DNA of 34,212 nt from Clostridia bacterium (GTDB lineage: Bacteria; Bacillota; Clostridia; Acetivibrionales; DSM-2933). Shown here in pieces: positions 7,069 through 15,405 of this stretch (position 1 is its first letter; every line of letters begins with the position of its first letter). The stretch is taken from NCBI GenBank assembly GCA_026416815.1, contig JAOAEJ010000018.1, positions 1 through 34,212 of the forward strand. Direction: 5' to 3'. Position numbers and translations under genes: made by a program. The notes beneath the pieces are model-generated. The model was not told the origin of the DNA and made no database searches. It saw only the letters and a program-made list of their open reading frames with translations.

Positions 7069-8438
7069 CTTGTATTACGGGTATTTACATAGCCAAGAAA
7101 CATTATAGCCGCTGCAAGGACCCAGAAATACGTCACCATCATAGGTACTTCAAACACGTTTTCAAAAAAGTTGTGTACTATAACTCCGCACATACCTGCA
7201 AACGCGCCCTGCGCCAAGCTTTTATGGAGTGTGTTGTGAAGGTTTCTGATAGTCCTTAAGCTCCAGATAACTACATTGTAAATAAGGAGGAAAAAGGCTG
7301 TCAGCCCTATGAGCCCCATCTCAACTGCAGTCTTGAGGAAGTAGTTATCCATATAAAAAGTATTAGGAAATAAGTTCTTGTTATTCATTGCTACAGCTCC
7401 GCCAAACCTACCCAGACCAACACCAAACCATAGGTTTTCGAGAAGCATTTGTAGCCCTATTCCCCAACGAACCAGACGACCGCCTTTTAAACTGCTTGCA
7501 ATATATTCAGGGCTTAGCATATAGGTTATTCGGCTTGCCACCGAGGGGACAAAAACCAATACCAATACCATAAGCAGTATTATAGGCACTATTAATCTTT
7601 TATCCTTCATCAGGAAGAAGATTAAAATTGCTACAGCGAACCCTATCCACGCTCCCCTTGAAAGGGTTACTACAAGACAGGCGATCATAGTGAGAGCTAT
7701 AAGGGCAAAAAGACCTTTTTTAAACTTTTTTTCCTCGCTGTAGATAAATGATATACTAAGTGGTATAAGTAATACCATGAGGCTTCCCAGTATATTTGGA
7801 CTTCCCACAATGGAAAATGCCCTTGTGCGTACGCCTTGTTCCATCTGGTCTACCCAGTTGGCTGGCATTTCAGCTCCGGTTAGATATTGGAAAACACCGT
7901 GAAGTGCCAATCCTGTACCTATAAACACCAGTATATACAGCATACGCCTTGCCCCAGCGGGAGTTTTCAAAAGCTGTACGATTATAAAATACCACAATAC
8001 ATACTCTATAACTACCCTAAGGCCTTCTATACCTATAGAAATGTCCGGGGAATTTATAATCATCAAAAAGGTTGCTATACCCATAAAAAATACTAGGGGA
8101 ACTTCCAGCGGCGTCCATCTGTAAGCATCTTGCTTTCGGTGGACAAACCATTTATACATCCAAAGCATTACGGTAAAAACAAAGAGCAATTCATCCCAAT
8201 TGCTTGAGAGGATAGTCCCATCTGCAAAGCGCCTCAACACATTGTCTAGTACAAGGTATAGGGCAACGAGATAAGTTGCTTTCTGGTAATCCAGCAAAAG
8301 AGCGGCAAAAACCAATGCTCCGGCTGCAAGAACCAAAGAAACCTTTATGGTCATAAAGGCGCCTATAACACCAAGAATAAGCCCCATAACCGCTATTAAC
8401 AAATATAAGTGTTTTTTCACTCTAACATCACATCTCAT
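7047..8438 (-). CDS. O-antigen ligase/polymerase-like (Wzy/WaaL superfamily) membrane protein
   Basis: A protein of 463 residues with about 12 membrane helices. Seen: SRGAWIGFAVAILIFF, the SRG(S/A) segment typical of the O-antigen ligase family (PF04932), then a large loop with GGRLVRWGIGLQML, GVGLGRFGG and the paired Asn/His-like end MDNYFLKTAVEMGLIG. The family joins or polymerises lipid-linked oligosaccharides on the outer face of the membrane. It starts one base after the stop of the unknown gene upstream, so the two are translationally coupled. ATG 8438 was taken; a GTG six codons later (VKKHLYLL) is possible. No strong ribosome-binding site decides. It probably polymerises the wall polymer built by the neighbouring glycosyltransferases. 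Confidence 0.8.
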   Translation of the reverse strand: MRCDVRVKKHLYLLIAVMGLILGVIGAFMTIKVSLVLAAGALVFAALLLDYQKATYLVALYLVLDNVLRRFADGTILSSNWDELLFVFTVMLWMYKWFVHRKQDAYRWTPLEVPLVFFMGIATFLMIINSPDISIGIEGLRVVIEYVLWYFIIVQLLKTPAGARRMLYILVFIGTGLALHGVFQYLTGAEMPANWVDQMEQGVRTRAFSIVGSPNILGSLMVLLIPLSISFIYSEEKKFKKGLFALIALTMIACLVVTLSRGAWIGFAVAILIFFLMKDKRLIVPIILLMVLVLVFVPSVASRITYMLSPEYIASSLKGGRLVRWGIGLQMLLENLWFGVGLGRFGGAVAMNNKNLFPNTFYMDNYFLKTAVEMGLIGLTAFFLLIYNVVIWSLRTIRNLHNTLHKSLAQGAFAGMCGVIVHNFFENVFEVPMMVTYFWVLAAAIMFLGYVNTRNTRKGSEAC

Positions 8439-8439
8439 C

Positions 8440-8967
8440 TCACTCTAATATATATCTGTAAAACTTATACAACATGCTTTTCTTTAACCACAGCTTCCAC
8501 CTGTCTTTAGCAAGGGAAAGGATTGCACATACAGTAATCAAAAACGCAATAACAGCCAGTTTGCGCACTCCCCACATGCCGCGATAGGTTATTACCAAGC
8601 TGTAACCTATAGCATAGGACGATATGGCGACTATAAGAAGGCGGTATGATTTGTCGGCGCCTTCTTTTGTAAAAGCTTCCCAAAGCCTATAGGGGGTGCT
8701 GTTTCTAATACACGGTGCAAAAAAGCTGTGAATAGCTTGGACTAAACTATCCATCTGTCTGCCGGCTTTCCTTAAAATCTTATAGAAAAGAGAATGGTCA
8801 GCGCCGGATGTCCGGTCCATATAAGCTGCAAATTTTTCATGCAGCATACTGTTGTTATACCATACAAATAGAATGCCAGCTATTTTTTTTACGACACTGG
8901 TTCGGTAATACCCAGCGATAGTTTCTACTGTTCTATAAAGCAAACTGCCTTGTAAATAGGATTTCAC
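8440..8967 (-). CDS. Unknown protein with C-terminal membrane pair, partner of the O-antigen ligase-like gene
   Basis: I do not recognise a family. The 175-residue product has a basic, aromatic-rich N-terminal part of about 105 residues with no membrane helix, then two hydrophobic segments (about 109-128 and 134-152) and a very basic tail (KDRWKLWLKKSMLYKFYRY). The start ATG 8967 has a clear GGAGGA 6 nt upstream. Its stop is 1 base before the start of the O-antigen ligase-like gene, so the two are co-translated. This points to a helper or regulator of that membrane enzyme. Upstream are DUF4330, a GT4 and WecC in the same direction, probably one operon. Confidence 0.75.
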   Translation of the reverse strand: MKSYLQGSLLYRTVETIAGYYRTSVVKKIAGILFVWYNNSMLHEKFAAYMDRTSGADHSLFYKILRKAGRQMDSLVQAIHSFFAPCIRNSTPYRLWEAFTKEGADKSYRLLIVAISSYAIGYSLVITYRGMWGVRKLAVIAFLITVCAILSLAKDRWKLWLKKSMLYKFYRYILE

Positions 8968-9029
8968 ATTTGATTCCTCCTGCCGGGGGAGGTACGTCTC
9001 CCTTAAAAATATACCGTTGCTATAAACGT

Positions 9030-9524
9030 TTATTTGAACTGAATGCTGTCAACTTCACCTATAACTTCGGTAGTCTGGGTCTTTACTATAAATTGTTTTC
9101 CTATGGAAACTTCCTGTGTCCCTACCTTTAATATAGTGGTATCAGCGTTTGCTTTCATCTTAAAAGTTACATATATATCCTTCGCCAGAGGGTGCTTTGT
9201 AATTACATACCTTCCGTCAGCTGTAGGTATGCCATATTCGGCTGTATCAAAAGTAACGTCTTCTATAGTAGCATCGTCAACGAACTTATTTCCTGAAATT
9301 AGACGGTTATCTCCTGATTTTAACGCCTTTGCAGCAGCTTCACTTTTAAGACGGCATTTTACACCAACCAGGACTTCCTTGGTTTCAGCAGGTGCAGCCT
9401 CCAGTTTATTGTCCATAACCTTGTATCCTACTGCTCCTAAAAGTAAGACAAAAACCAGAAGTACACTTAAGTCAATTATGTTTATAAATCCAAAAAGCTT
9501 ACCTTTCTCATCTATAATACGCAT
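9030..9524 (-). CDS. DUF4330 family membrane-anchored protein
   Basis: A protein of 164 residues starting MRIIDEKGKLFGFINIIDL, the characteristic opening of DUF4330, with one membrane helix (about residues 17-36) and an extracytoplasmic beta-rich domain. The family is found in Firmicutes and cyanobacteria close to polysaccharide genes; its biochemical role is not known. The start has GGAG well placed upstream. It lies 18 nt after the GT4 gene and about 60 nt before the unknown gene, all on the minus strand, consistent with one glycan operon (wecC, GT4, DUF4330, unknown, O-antigen ligase-like). It may assist assembly or export of the polymer outside the membrane, which is an inference from position. 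Confidence 0.75.
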   Translation of the reverse strand: MRIIDEKGKLFGFINIIDLSVLLVFVLLLGAVGYKVMDNKLEAAPAETKEVLVGVKCRLKSEAAAKALKSGDNRLISGNKFVDDATIEDVTFDTAEYGIPTADGRYVITKHPLAKDIYVTFKMKANADTTILKVGTQEVSIGKQFIVKTQTTEVIGEVDSIQFK

Positions 9525-9542
9525 GATTTACTCCTTCCTGAT

Positions 9543-10814
9543 CTATCTGGATTTTACTCTGTTTATAGCTTCTTCAAATACCTTTGAAAGCTCTTGGGTC
9601 AATGCTTTTCTCTCAAATCTTCTTATTTTGTCCCACTGAGGACTAAAAGCACCTTTACCGCTCAGCCAATCGCTGTACAGGGACAAAAAGTTTTCCTTAA
9701 TTTTGGCTATATCATCAAAATCAGCTACACAGCCTGTGTGGGTATCCCTTATAAGTTGAGCTGCAGCTCCTTTTCCGGGGATAATAGCCATAATCGGACG
9801 TCCGGTATTCATGTATTCAAATACTTTACCGGTATAAAAGGCTTCAGCACCAGGGCCTTTACCCTCTATAAGCAGCAGTCCGTCAGACTGCATAAGCTTT
9901 TGGATACACTCCTTATGCTTCATATACGGCAGTACGTTTACAACCCCACTTAACTCAAAACGTTCCAGAAGCTCATTCATATAGCTTGCTTTAAAGTTTC
10001 CAATCAGCTGTATATAAACTTTATTCCTATCAATTTTCCCTTCGTTTATCAATTGACGGGTAGCTTCAAAGAAGGTATCGGGTTTTCTCCTGCCATAAAG
10101 CAAACCTGTATATGTGAGGGTAAACTTATCATTGTGGGGTGTTTCAGAGGATATATGTTTGAAATCCTCTTCATCATAACCATTGGGGATTACCGTAAAT
10201 TTGTCCTTTAGGCTTGGATCATCCTTAAGGAAATTAGCAAGCATAACCGGGGTATTAGTGATCAAATAGTCTGCTTTCCGAAGAACTTTCCTTTCCATAG
10301 CCTTTTCGGCATTCATCCGGAAACGGTTATGGGGATTATCCAGCAGGTAAGGATTATTTGTCCATTCATCTCTAAAGTCGGCTACCCACGGTATATTTGG
10401 GAATCTTTCTTTCAGGTACATACCCATCAAATGGTCACTGTAAGGGTAGGAGGTAGTATAAATCAAATCAAATTTTTCGTGTTCTATAGCCTGTACAGCT
10501 TTATTTCTCGAAAAAATCTGCCAAAGCCTTTCGCCGTCAGGTATAAGTACCTTACGACTAATGAGTTTTCCTCCAAGGCTTAAAATTCCCGGCCATTCGG
10601 TAAAATCCCAGGGGCTGGTGCGCAGAATCTTAATATCCTGGGGTATATCCTTTAGCAGTGTTTCGTCCTTTAAGGCCATGTTTTTGACCTCTCGGGTAAA
10701 TACCACCGGTTCCCAGCCGAAGTTGCGCAGGTATTTTACAAATTTGGTTGTTCTCTGCACACCGGAACCTCCCATAGGGGGGAACTGGTATGCAACTATC
10801 AATGCCTTTTTCAT
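9543..10814 (-). CDS. GT4 family glycosyltransferase
   Basis: A GT-B enzyme of 423 residues. The N-terminus MKKALIVAYQFPPMGGSGVQ is typical of GT4 proteins with the glycine-rich acceptor loop. The C-terminal half has VIPNGYDEEDF (start of the nucleotide-sugar domain), LTYTGLLYGRRKPD, and the donor-site region GPGAEAFYTGKVFEYMNTGRPIM, with the Glu of the E-x7-E-like segment. I chose ATG 10814, not the longer in-frame start at 10862, because AAGGACGG lies 8 nt before it and homologues start with MKKALIV. It acts in the cytoplasm, adding a sugar from a nucleotide donor to a lipid-linked glycan. Between it and wecC lies a strong terminator, so it may need read-through or its own promoter. Confidence 0.82.
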   Translation of the reverse strand: MKKALIVAYQFPPMGGSGVQRTTKFVKYLRNFGWEPVVFTREVKNMALKDETLLKDIPQDIKILRTSPWDFTEWPGILSLGGKLISRKVLIPDGERLWQIFSRNKAVQAIEHEKFDLIYTTSYPYSDHLMGMYLKERFPNIPWVADFRDEWTNNPYLLDNPHNRFRMNAEKAMERKVLRKADYLITNTPVMLANFLKDDPSLKDKFTVIPNGYDEEDFKHISSETPHNDKFTLTYTGLLYGRRKPDTFFEATRQLINEGKIDRNKVYIQLIGNFKASYMNELLERFELSGVVNVLPYMKHKECIQKLMQSDGLLLIEGKGPGAEAFYTGKVFEYMNTGRPIMAIIPGKGAAAQLIRDTHTGCVADFDDIAKIKENFLSLYSDWLSGKGAFSPQWDKIRRFERKALTQELSKVFEEAINRVKSR

Positions 10815-10863
10815 AAATGCCGTCCTTTGTTTTTTACTATAGCTACAATACTTTATACTCAAT

Positions 10864-10890
10864 AAAATAGGGGGCTTGTCCCCCTATTTT
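10864..10890 (-). terminator. Terminator after wecC
   Basis: A perfect 11-bp stem AAAATAGGGGG/CCCCCTATTTT with a 5-nt loop, just after the wecC stop at 10892. The U-rich 3' arm and following ATTGAG support termination on the minus strand. Confidence 0.75.
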
Positions 10891-10891
10891 A

Positions 10892-12160
10892 CTAATTACC
10901 CAGTAAGTAATAATTTAACCCTGCCTTTTGGACCGCCTTCCTGTCCCAGAAATTACGGGTATCCAGTACATTCGGTTCAGCCATCACACCCTTAAGCCTT
11001 ACAAAATCCACATGAGCAAACTCATCATGGTTTACACCGAGAATAACCAAGTGGCTATCTTGGGCTGCTTTTAATAAATCATTCTCAAGGAGCTTGTGGC
11101 TCTTAACATGGGGGTCCATTATATTTACTTCTATTTCAGAATCCTTTTCAAAAAGCTCTATCAGTTCCATAACAGGACTTTCTCTGATATCATCAATGTT
11201 TGGCTTGTAGGTTGCACCTAGCACAGTTATCTTCTGTTTGCCTTGTACAGAGGCCAGTATACTTTTTGACCTGTCAAAAACATGGTGAGGCATACTGTCA
11301 TTGGTTTCACGGCTAAGACGGATTATCTTTGCCAAATCAGGGAATTTCTCTACTATAAACCATGGGTCTACCGCCAGGCAGTGGCCTCCTACGCCGGGGC
11401 CGGGCTGGTGCAGATTTACACGGGGGTGCTTGTTGGAAAGCCTTATTACATCCCAAGCGTTTATCCCCATGCTTTCGCACAGCTTGGCAAGCTCATTGGC
11501 TAGAGCAATGTTTACATCTCTAAAGGTGTTTTCCATCAGCTTACACATTTCGGCTGTAGTTGCGTCGGTAAGAAAGATTTCACCCTTTACAAAGGTGCGG
11601 TACAAATCTCTTACTGCTTCACAGGAGGCTTGATTTATGCCGCCTACTATCCTGTTGTTTTCAACCAATTCTATGAGGATTCTACCGGGCAGCACACGTT
11701 CAGGGGAGTGGGCTACCAGGAGTTGTTCGCCTATTTTCAAACCGGAATCAGCCAGAATAGGAAGCATTAAATCTTCTACAGTACGTGGCGGAGAAGTAGA
11801 CTCCAGTATTACTACGTTACCTTCTCTGAGGTAAGGTACTATAGATTCAGTTGCAGACTTTACGTAGGTCATATCCGCCGTTTTATCCTTATTAATAGGC
11901 GTAGGCACGGCAATTATGAATACATCGGCTTCTTCGGGAGCTGTCTGAGCTCTTAAGTTACCGGAAGTAACTGCCGCTTGTACCATTATGTCAAGGTAAG
12001 GCTCTTCTATTATGATTTTTCCCTGGTTTAATGCGTCAACAACGCTTTTATTGATATCAACCCCTACAATCTTATGACCGTGGGTAGCAAACATTGCAGC
12101 AGTGGGGAGACCTATGTACCCCAATCCGATTATACAAATTTTCTTTTTAATACCATTCAC
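10892..12160 (-). CDS. wecC: UDP-N-acetyl-D-mannosaminuronate dehydrogenase (WecC type)
   Basis: A nucleotide-sugar dehydrogenase that oxidises UDP-ManNAc to UDP-ManNAcA with two NAD+, giving an acidic sugar for wall polymers. Seen: the N-terminal Rossmann motif IIGLGYIGLPTAAMFA (GxGxxG, residues about 11-16), VPTPINKDKTADMTYV, the ESTSPP segment, the catalytic cysteine in GPGVGGHCLAVDPWF and the C-terminal domain with TYKPNIDDIRESP. The GHCLAVDP form is that of WecC rather than Ugd (GxCFPKD). The length of 422 residues is normal. The start is GTG 12160; AAAGGA is unusually close, so an adjacent start codon cannot be excluded. A promoter (12268-12296) and two leader hairpins precede it. Its product likely feeds the polymer made by the downstream glycosyltransferases. 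Confidence 0.87.
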   Translation of the reverse strand: MNGIKKKICIIGLGYIGLPTAAMFATHGHKIVGVDINKSVVDALNQGKIIIEEPYLDIMVQAAVTSGNLRAQTAPEEADVFIIAVPTPINKDKTADMTYVKSATESIVPYLREGNVVILESTSPPRTVEDLMLPILADSGLKIGEQLLVAHSPERVLPGRILIELVENNRIVGGINQASCEAVRDLYRTFVKGEIFLTDATTAEMCKLMENTFRDVNIALANELAKLCESMGINAWDVIRLSNKHPRVNLHQPGPGVGGHCLAVDPWFIVEKFPDLAKIIRLSRETNDSMPHHVFDRSKSILASVQGKQKITVLGATYKPNIDDIRESPVMELIELFEKDSEIEVNIMDPHVKSHKLLENDLLKAAQDSHLVILGVNHDEFAHVDFVRLKGVMAEPNVLDTRNFWDRKAVQKAGLNYYLLGN

Positions 12161-12172
12161 ATCCTTTGTGCA

Positions 12173-12209
12173 TAACGGGCATTACAGGACCTTGTTTCTT
12201 AGCCCGTTA
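12173..12209 (-). promoter_or_regulatory. Hairpin in the wecC leader next to the ribosome-binding site
   Basis: TAACGGGC (12173-12180) pairs with GCCCGTTA (12202-12209), an 8-bp perfect stem with a 21-nt loop. On the minus-strand mRNA its 3' arm ends about 12 nt before the GTG start. A second small hairpin (AGCCG/CGGCT, 12223-12236) lies upstream. It could affect translation; no known riboswitch was recognised. Confidence 0.4.
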
Positions 12210-12267
12210 CAGTTATTTTTTTAGCCGCAATCGGCTGGAAGTATTGGATTAAGTTAATTCAAATATA

Positions 12268-12296
12268 AGTTTAGCACTTCGTTTTTTTAGTGTCAA
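12268..12296 (-). promoter_or_regulatory. SigA-type promoter of wecC
   Basis: On the minus strand TTGACA (12296-12291), a 17-bp spacer, then TAAACT (12273-12268). It lies about 110 bp before the gene, so the mRNA has a leader of about 100 nt. Confidence 0.65.
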
Positions 12297-12400
12297 TGAT
12301 GCATAGATTCATTAAAGGCAGCAGTATAACTATATACTCAGTATAAAGGCAAAAAAGTGTTTTTATGGAACTAAACTATTATGTGTAATTTTAATAATTA

Positions 12401-12429
12401 TTGTTTATATACCTGCCGATAAATATAAT
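12401..12429 (+). promoter_or_regulatory. SigA-type promoter of the coiled-coil/nnr genes
   Basis: TTGTTT (12401-12406), a 17-bp spacer and a consensus TATAAT (12424-12429). The transcript would have a 5' leader of about 200 nt that contains the whole repeat copy A. Confidence 0.65.
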
Positions 12430-12490
12430 ATGAGAAGTAATCGTAGGGCCTATCTGCACTCAACAGGATACCAGCTTGATTAATAGTGAC

Positions 12491-12616
12491 TTATATAAGT
12501 TGCGATAATGATAGTACAAGGAAAAATTTGATTATCGCAATATAACTTAAGGTAACAAATTGCAAAAAAGATTTGGGGAAAACTTCGTTGTAGATTCTTT
12601 TTTGCAATTTATATAG
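12491..12616 (+). repeat. Double-hairpin MITE-like repeat, copy A
   Basis: Hairpin 1 is TTGCGATAAT (12500-12509) with ATTATCGCAA (12531-12540). Hairpin 2 is formed by AAATTGCAAAAAAGAT (from 12557) with its complement ending at 12610. The ends TTATATAAGTTGC and GCAATTTATATAG are related inverted repeats. It is clearly homologous to copies at 16913-17039 (inverted) and 21503-21627. It ends 23 bp before the start of the next gene, so it lies in that gene's leader. Confidence 0.85.
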
Positions 12617-12639
12617 CTAATCTATATAGGGGGCAATAT

Positions 12640-13272
12640 ATGTTTAAATTTCTGAAAAGGAACGAACGTAAGGCAAATTTTGACAGAAAAATATTGAGGA
12701 AAAACGATATATCACTTTTAACTCTGGATGAGAGGTGGAACAGCCTTTTTGCTAATACAGAAAAGACCCCTGAAATAGTTGCCTCAGAAAATAAAATAAT
12801 GGAGCTTCTTAAGGAGCAGTCGCGTTTTATCGAAGAGTCAAAAGAAAATTCTGCACTTAAAAAAGATTTGATGGGTAAGATAATAACACTGACAACCGAG
12901 GTGTTTGATAAAAACAACGAAGCTGCCAAGAAGGAAATGCAGGAGTGTGAAAAGGAAATAAAGCGCATTAACGAGAGGGCAGGTGTATTGCAGGAGGGCC
13001 TTGATAATATACCTGACCTTATAAAAGAGGCAAATCTTGAGCTGCTTGAGCATACAGTAAACCAGGTGTATTTTAAAATAAGGGCAAATCAGAAAAGGGT
13101 GGCTGAGCTTGAGCACCTTATAGAAGAAACACGCACAAAACTTAAGGAATATATAGATGAAAAAGAATCGCTGTCCGAAGATTATACCGAAATATATTCA
13201 TGGTTTCACGATCTACTTGGAGGCGAAGAGTTGGAAAAGCTGGATAAGGAGTTTTTTGGAGGACAGCCATGA
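12640..13272 (+). CDS. Coiled-coil protein of unknown function, coupled to nnr
   Basis: No family is recognised. The 210-residue product is highly charged and almost wholly helical: a basic N-terminus (FKFLKRNERKANFDRK), then long heptad-like stretches at about 60-125 (the KKEMQECEKEIKRINERAGV segment) and 140-185 (KRVAELEHLIEETRTKLKEY), ending in an acidic WFHDLLGGEELEKLDKEFFGG. There is no signal peptide or membrane helix, so it is cytoplasmic. AGGGGG lies 8 nt before ATG 12640. Its stop overlaps the nnr start (ATGA), so the two are co-translated. The tight link suggests a structural or regulatory role near the NAD(P)HX repair enzyme or simple co-expression; the sequence does not say which. 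Confidence 0.8.
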   Translation: MFKFLKRNERKANFDRKILRKNDISLLTLDERWNSLFANTEKTPEIVASENKIMELLKEQSRFIEESKENSALKKDLMGKIITLTTEVFDKNNEAAKKEMQECEKEIKRINERAGVLQEGLDNIPDLIKEANLELLEHTVNQVYFKIRANQKRVAELEHLIEETRTKLKEYIDEKESLSEDYTEIYSWFHDLLGGEELEKLDKEFFGGQP

Positions 13273-14822
13273 AGGTTGCTACGCCTGTACAAATGAATGA
13301 AATTGACAGAATGACAATAAACGGGATGGGCATACCTGGAGTTGTTTTAATGGAAAATGCAGCTCTGAAAGTATTTGAAGAGGTTGATAAAATTCTGGGG
13401 GTTTTATCCCGGAAGACAGTGATTATATTTGCCGGTAAGGGAAACAATGGCGGGGATGGATTTGCAGTCGCAAGGCACCTCTTTAACAAGGATACAAGAG
13501 TAATTGTATATATTGTTTTACCAAAGAAGGATATAAAGGGAGATGCCGGGATTAATCTCGATATAATTGAAAATATGGGAGTCGAGATAATTGAGCTTGA
13601 CAACAATACACAGGTAAAGGATATAGAGAATAGACTGATAGAAGCAGACCTCATCATTGACGGTATTTTCGGTACCGGGCTTAAGGGCGATGTATCAGGA
13701 GTGATAAGAAGTATTATAGAGGCGATAAACGGTTCGGGAAAGCATGTACTTTCTATAGATATTCCATCGGGGCTAAGCGGTGAGACGGGTAAAGTCCTTG
13801 GAGAGTGCATTAAAGCCCACAAGACAGTCACCTTTGCGTTACCTAAAGTAGGTCTGGTAATACAGCCGGGCTGTGAATATACAGGGGAGCTTATTGTAGC
13901 TGACATAGGGGTACCTCGAAGGGTTATTGACAGTGTGAATATAAAGGTAGAACTGATAGATAAAGGGCTTGTGTCTAGTTTGATTCCTTCAAGGCATAGC
14001 GAAACCAATAAAGGAGACTATGGCAAAATTTTTATCGTAACCGGATCGTTAGGAATGACAGGAGCGGGCTGTCTTACCGCAGGTGCAGCATTAAGAACCG
14101 GCGCAGGCTTGGTCTATCTTGGAGTTCCTGCAAGCTTGACTTCCATATATGATACAATGATTACAGAATCTATAACCTTACCCCTTGATGACGGGGGTTC
14201 CGGTTATTTAAAGAAGGAAGGCCTTGAGCTAGTATTGAAGCAGCTGGATAAGTCGACAGCAGCAGCTGTAGGACCAGGACTATCGGTTAGTGATGACATT
14301 ATACAGCTGGTTAGCAGAATTATAGAATATTCTAAAATACCGTTAATACTGGATGCCGATGCCCTAAATGCGATTTCAAAGGATGTAGAGGTTCTCAAGA
14401 AACTTAGGTGTGAAGCAATCCTCACACCCCATCCCGGAGAAATGTCACGACTAACGGGCCTGAGTATTGAAGAAATACAGCATAACAGACTGGAAGTGGC
14501 CTGTGAGTTTGCAAAGAAGTGGGGAGTTATAACTGTATTAAAGGGCTATAGAACAATAGTTGCCGCTCCTGGAGGTAAAGTATTTATCAATCCTACCGGC
14601 AATTCAGGTATGGCAACAGGAGGTACCGGAGATGTTCTGACCGGGATTATTGCAGGGCTCGTAGGGCAGGGCATAAAGCCGCTGGGGGCCGCTGTGGCGG
14701 GTGTATTTTTGCACGGACTTTCAGGGGATTCTGTGGCGGAAACAAAAGGTAAGCATGGCCTTACAGCTGGCGATTTAGTAAATGAAATTCCCTATGCAAT
14801 AAAACAATTGCTTTTAGTATAA
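13269..14822 (+). CDS. nnr: Bifunctional NAD(P)HX epimerase/dehydratase
   Basis: It repairs damaged NADH and NADPH hydrates. The N-terminal epimerase domain (YjeF-N, about 1-215) has MNEIDRMTINGMGIPGVVLMENAA, FAGKGNNGGDGFAVARHL and DGIFGTGLKGDV. The C-terminal ADP/ATP-dependent dehydratase domain (about 225-515) has GKIFIVTGSLGMTGAG, LTPHPGEMSRLTG and the NSGMATGGTGDVLTGIIAGL nucleotide site. All key motifs look intact and the 517-residue length is that of the fused bacterial enzyme. It begins inside the stop of the coiled-coil gene (ATGA overlap) and is followed by a hairpin terminator, so the two genes form one short operon. In many Firmicutes it lies near acpS and alr; here alr is two genes downstream. 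Confidence 0.93.
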   Translation: MKVATPVQMNEIDRMTINGMGIPGVVLMENAALKVFEEVDKILGVLSRKTVIIFAGKGNNGGDGFAVARHLFNKDTRVIVYIVLPKKDIKGDAGINLDIIENMGVEIIELDNNTQVKDIENRLIEADLIIDGIFGTGLKGDVSGVIRSIIEAINGSGKHVLSIDIPSGLSGETGKVLGECIKAHKTVTFALPKVGLVIQPGCEYTGELIVADIGVPRRVIDSVNIKVELIDKGLVSSLIPSRHSETNKGDYGKIFIVTGSLGMTGAGCLTAGAALRTGAGLVYLGVPASLTSIYDTMITESITLPLDDGGSGYLKKEGLELVLKQLDKSTAAAVGPGLSVSDDIIQLVSRIIEYSKIPLILDADALNAISKDVEVLKKLRCEAILTPHPGEMSRLTGLSIEEIQHNRLEVACEFAKKWGVITVLKGYRTIVAAPGGKVFINPTGNSGMATGGTGDVLTGIIAGLVGQGIKPLGAAVAGVFLHGLSGDSVAETKGKHGLTAGDLVNEIPYAIKQLLLV

Positions 14823-14827
14823 AATAA

Positions 14828-14856
14828 TAAAGATAGTTTACTGTAAACTATCTTTA
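14828..14856 (+). terminator. Hairpin terminator after nnr
   Basis: A perfect 14-bp inverted repeat (TAAAGATAGTTTAC with its complement) around a single T, 5 nt after the nnr stop. The U-rich 3' arm (CTTTAATG) makes it a likely but weak terminator. Confidence 0.6.
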
Positions 14857-14920
14857 ATGTACAGAATCAACCTACCGCTGAATAAAACCTTATTATTTTA
14901 ATTAAAAGGAGTGGTTGGCA

Positions 14921-15376
14921 ATGAAAGCAAGTGAAATTATGTCTACCAATGTTATCACAATTAAAAAGGACACTACTATTGAGGAGATTGCCCATATCCT
15001 GACCGATAATAATATCAGTGGGGTCCCGGTAATAGACGAGGACAACAGGATTATAGGGATGGTTACACAAAAAGACCTTCTTTATAAGGATGTGGAACCA
15101 CGCTTTCCGGCAGTGTTTGAAATACTTGGAGGGCTGGTATTCCTAAAGGGTGTAAAGCATTATAATGAAGAACTGAAGAAGCTTGTTGCCACCAAAGCAG
15201 AAGATATAATGGTTAAGAAGGTAGTCACTGTAAACGAGGACATGATAGTAGAGCAGATTGCAGAGCTGATGGTTGAAAAGGACATAAACAGGATACCTGT
15301 TGTGAGGGACAAAAAGATTATTGGTATTATAAGCAGGGGTGATATTGTAAAATATATAGCCGAAATGCTGGAATAG
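14921..15376 (+). CDS. CBS-domain pair protein
   Basis: A protein of 151 residues made of two CBS domains. The first (about 1-60) runs KASEIMSTNVITIKKDTTIEE to GVPVIDEDNRIIGMVTQKDL; the second (about 88-150) runs AEDIMVKKVVTVNEDMIVEQ to RIPVVRDKKIIGIISRGDIV. Between them is an insert of about 27 residues with a hydrophobic FEILGGLVFLKGV segment, a feature of a clostridial subgroup. Such free-standing CBS pairs bind adenine nucleotides and act as energy sensors. Start ATG 14921 was chosen because AGGAG lies 9 nt upstream; the TTG two codons earlier is too near it. It lies between nnr and alr. The partner protein is unknown. Confidence 0.88.
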   Translation: MKASEIMSTNVITIKKDTTIEEIAHILTDNNISGVPVIDEDNRIIGMVTQKDLLYKDVEPRFPAVFEILGGLVFLKGVKHYNEELKKLVATKAEDIMVKKVVTVNEDMIVEQIAELMVEKDINRIPVVRDKKIIGIISRGDIVKYIAEMLE

Positions 15377-15405
15377 ATACCGGATAACACTCATCAAAAC
15401 CAATT

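Larger units (their letters stand above)
12161..12639. other. Divergent intergenic region with two promoters, leader hairpins and repeat copy A
   Basis: It holds, from left to right, the wecC leader hairpins, the wecC promoter on minus, a plus promoter at 12401-12429 and the double-hairpin repeat at 12491-12616. No further ORF is convincing. Confidence 0.65.

Noticed and set aside
9043..9639. 198-codon plus-strand frame opposite DUF4330 and GT4
   Set aside because: It is antisense to two genes with good motifs and start sites; composition fits a shadow frame.
13142..14008. 288-codon frame antisense to nnr
   Set aside because: It lies opposite a fully convincing enzyme gene, is rich in Ser/Pro/Ile from codon mirroring, and has no ribosome-binding site.
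14921..15376. IMP dehydrogenase fragment
   Set aside because: The CBS pair is complete, with its own start and stop, and there is no remnant of the catalytic barrel.
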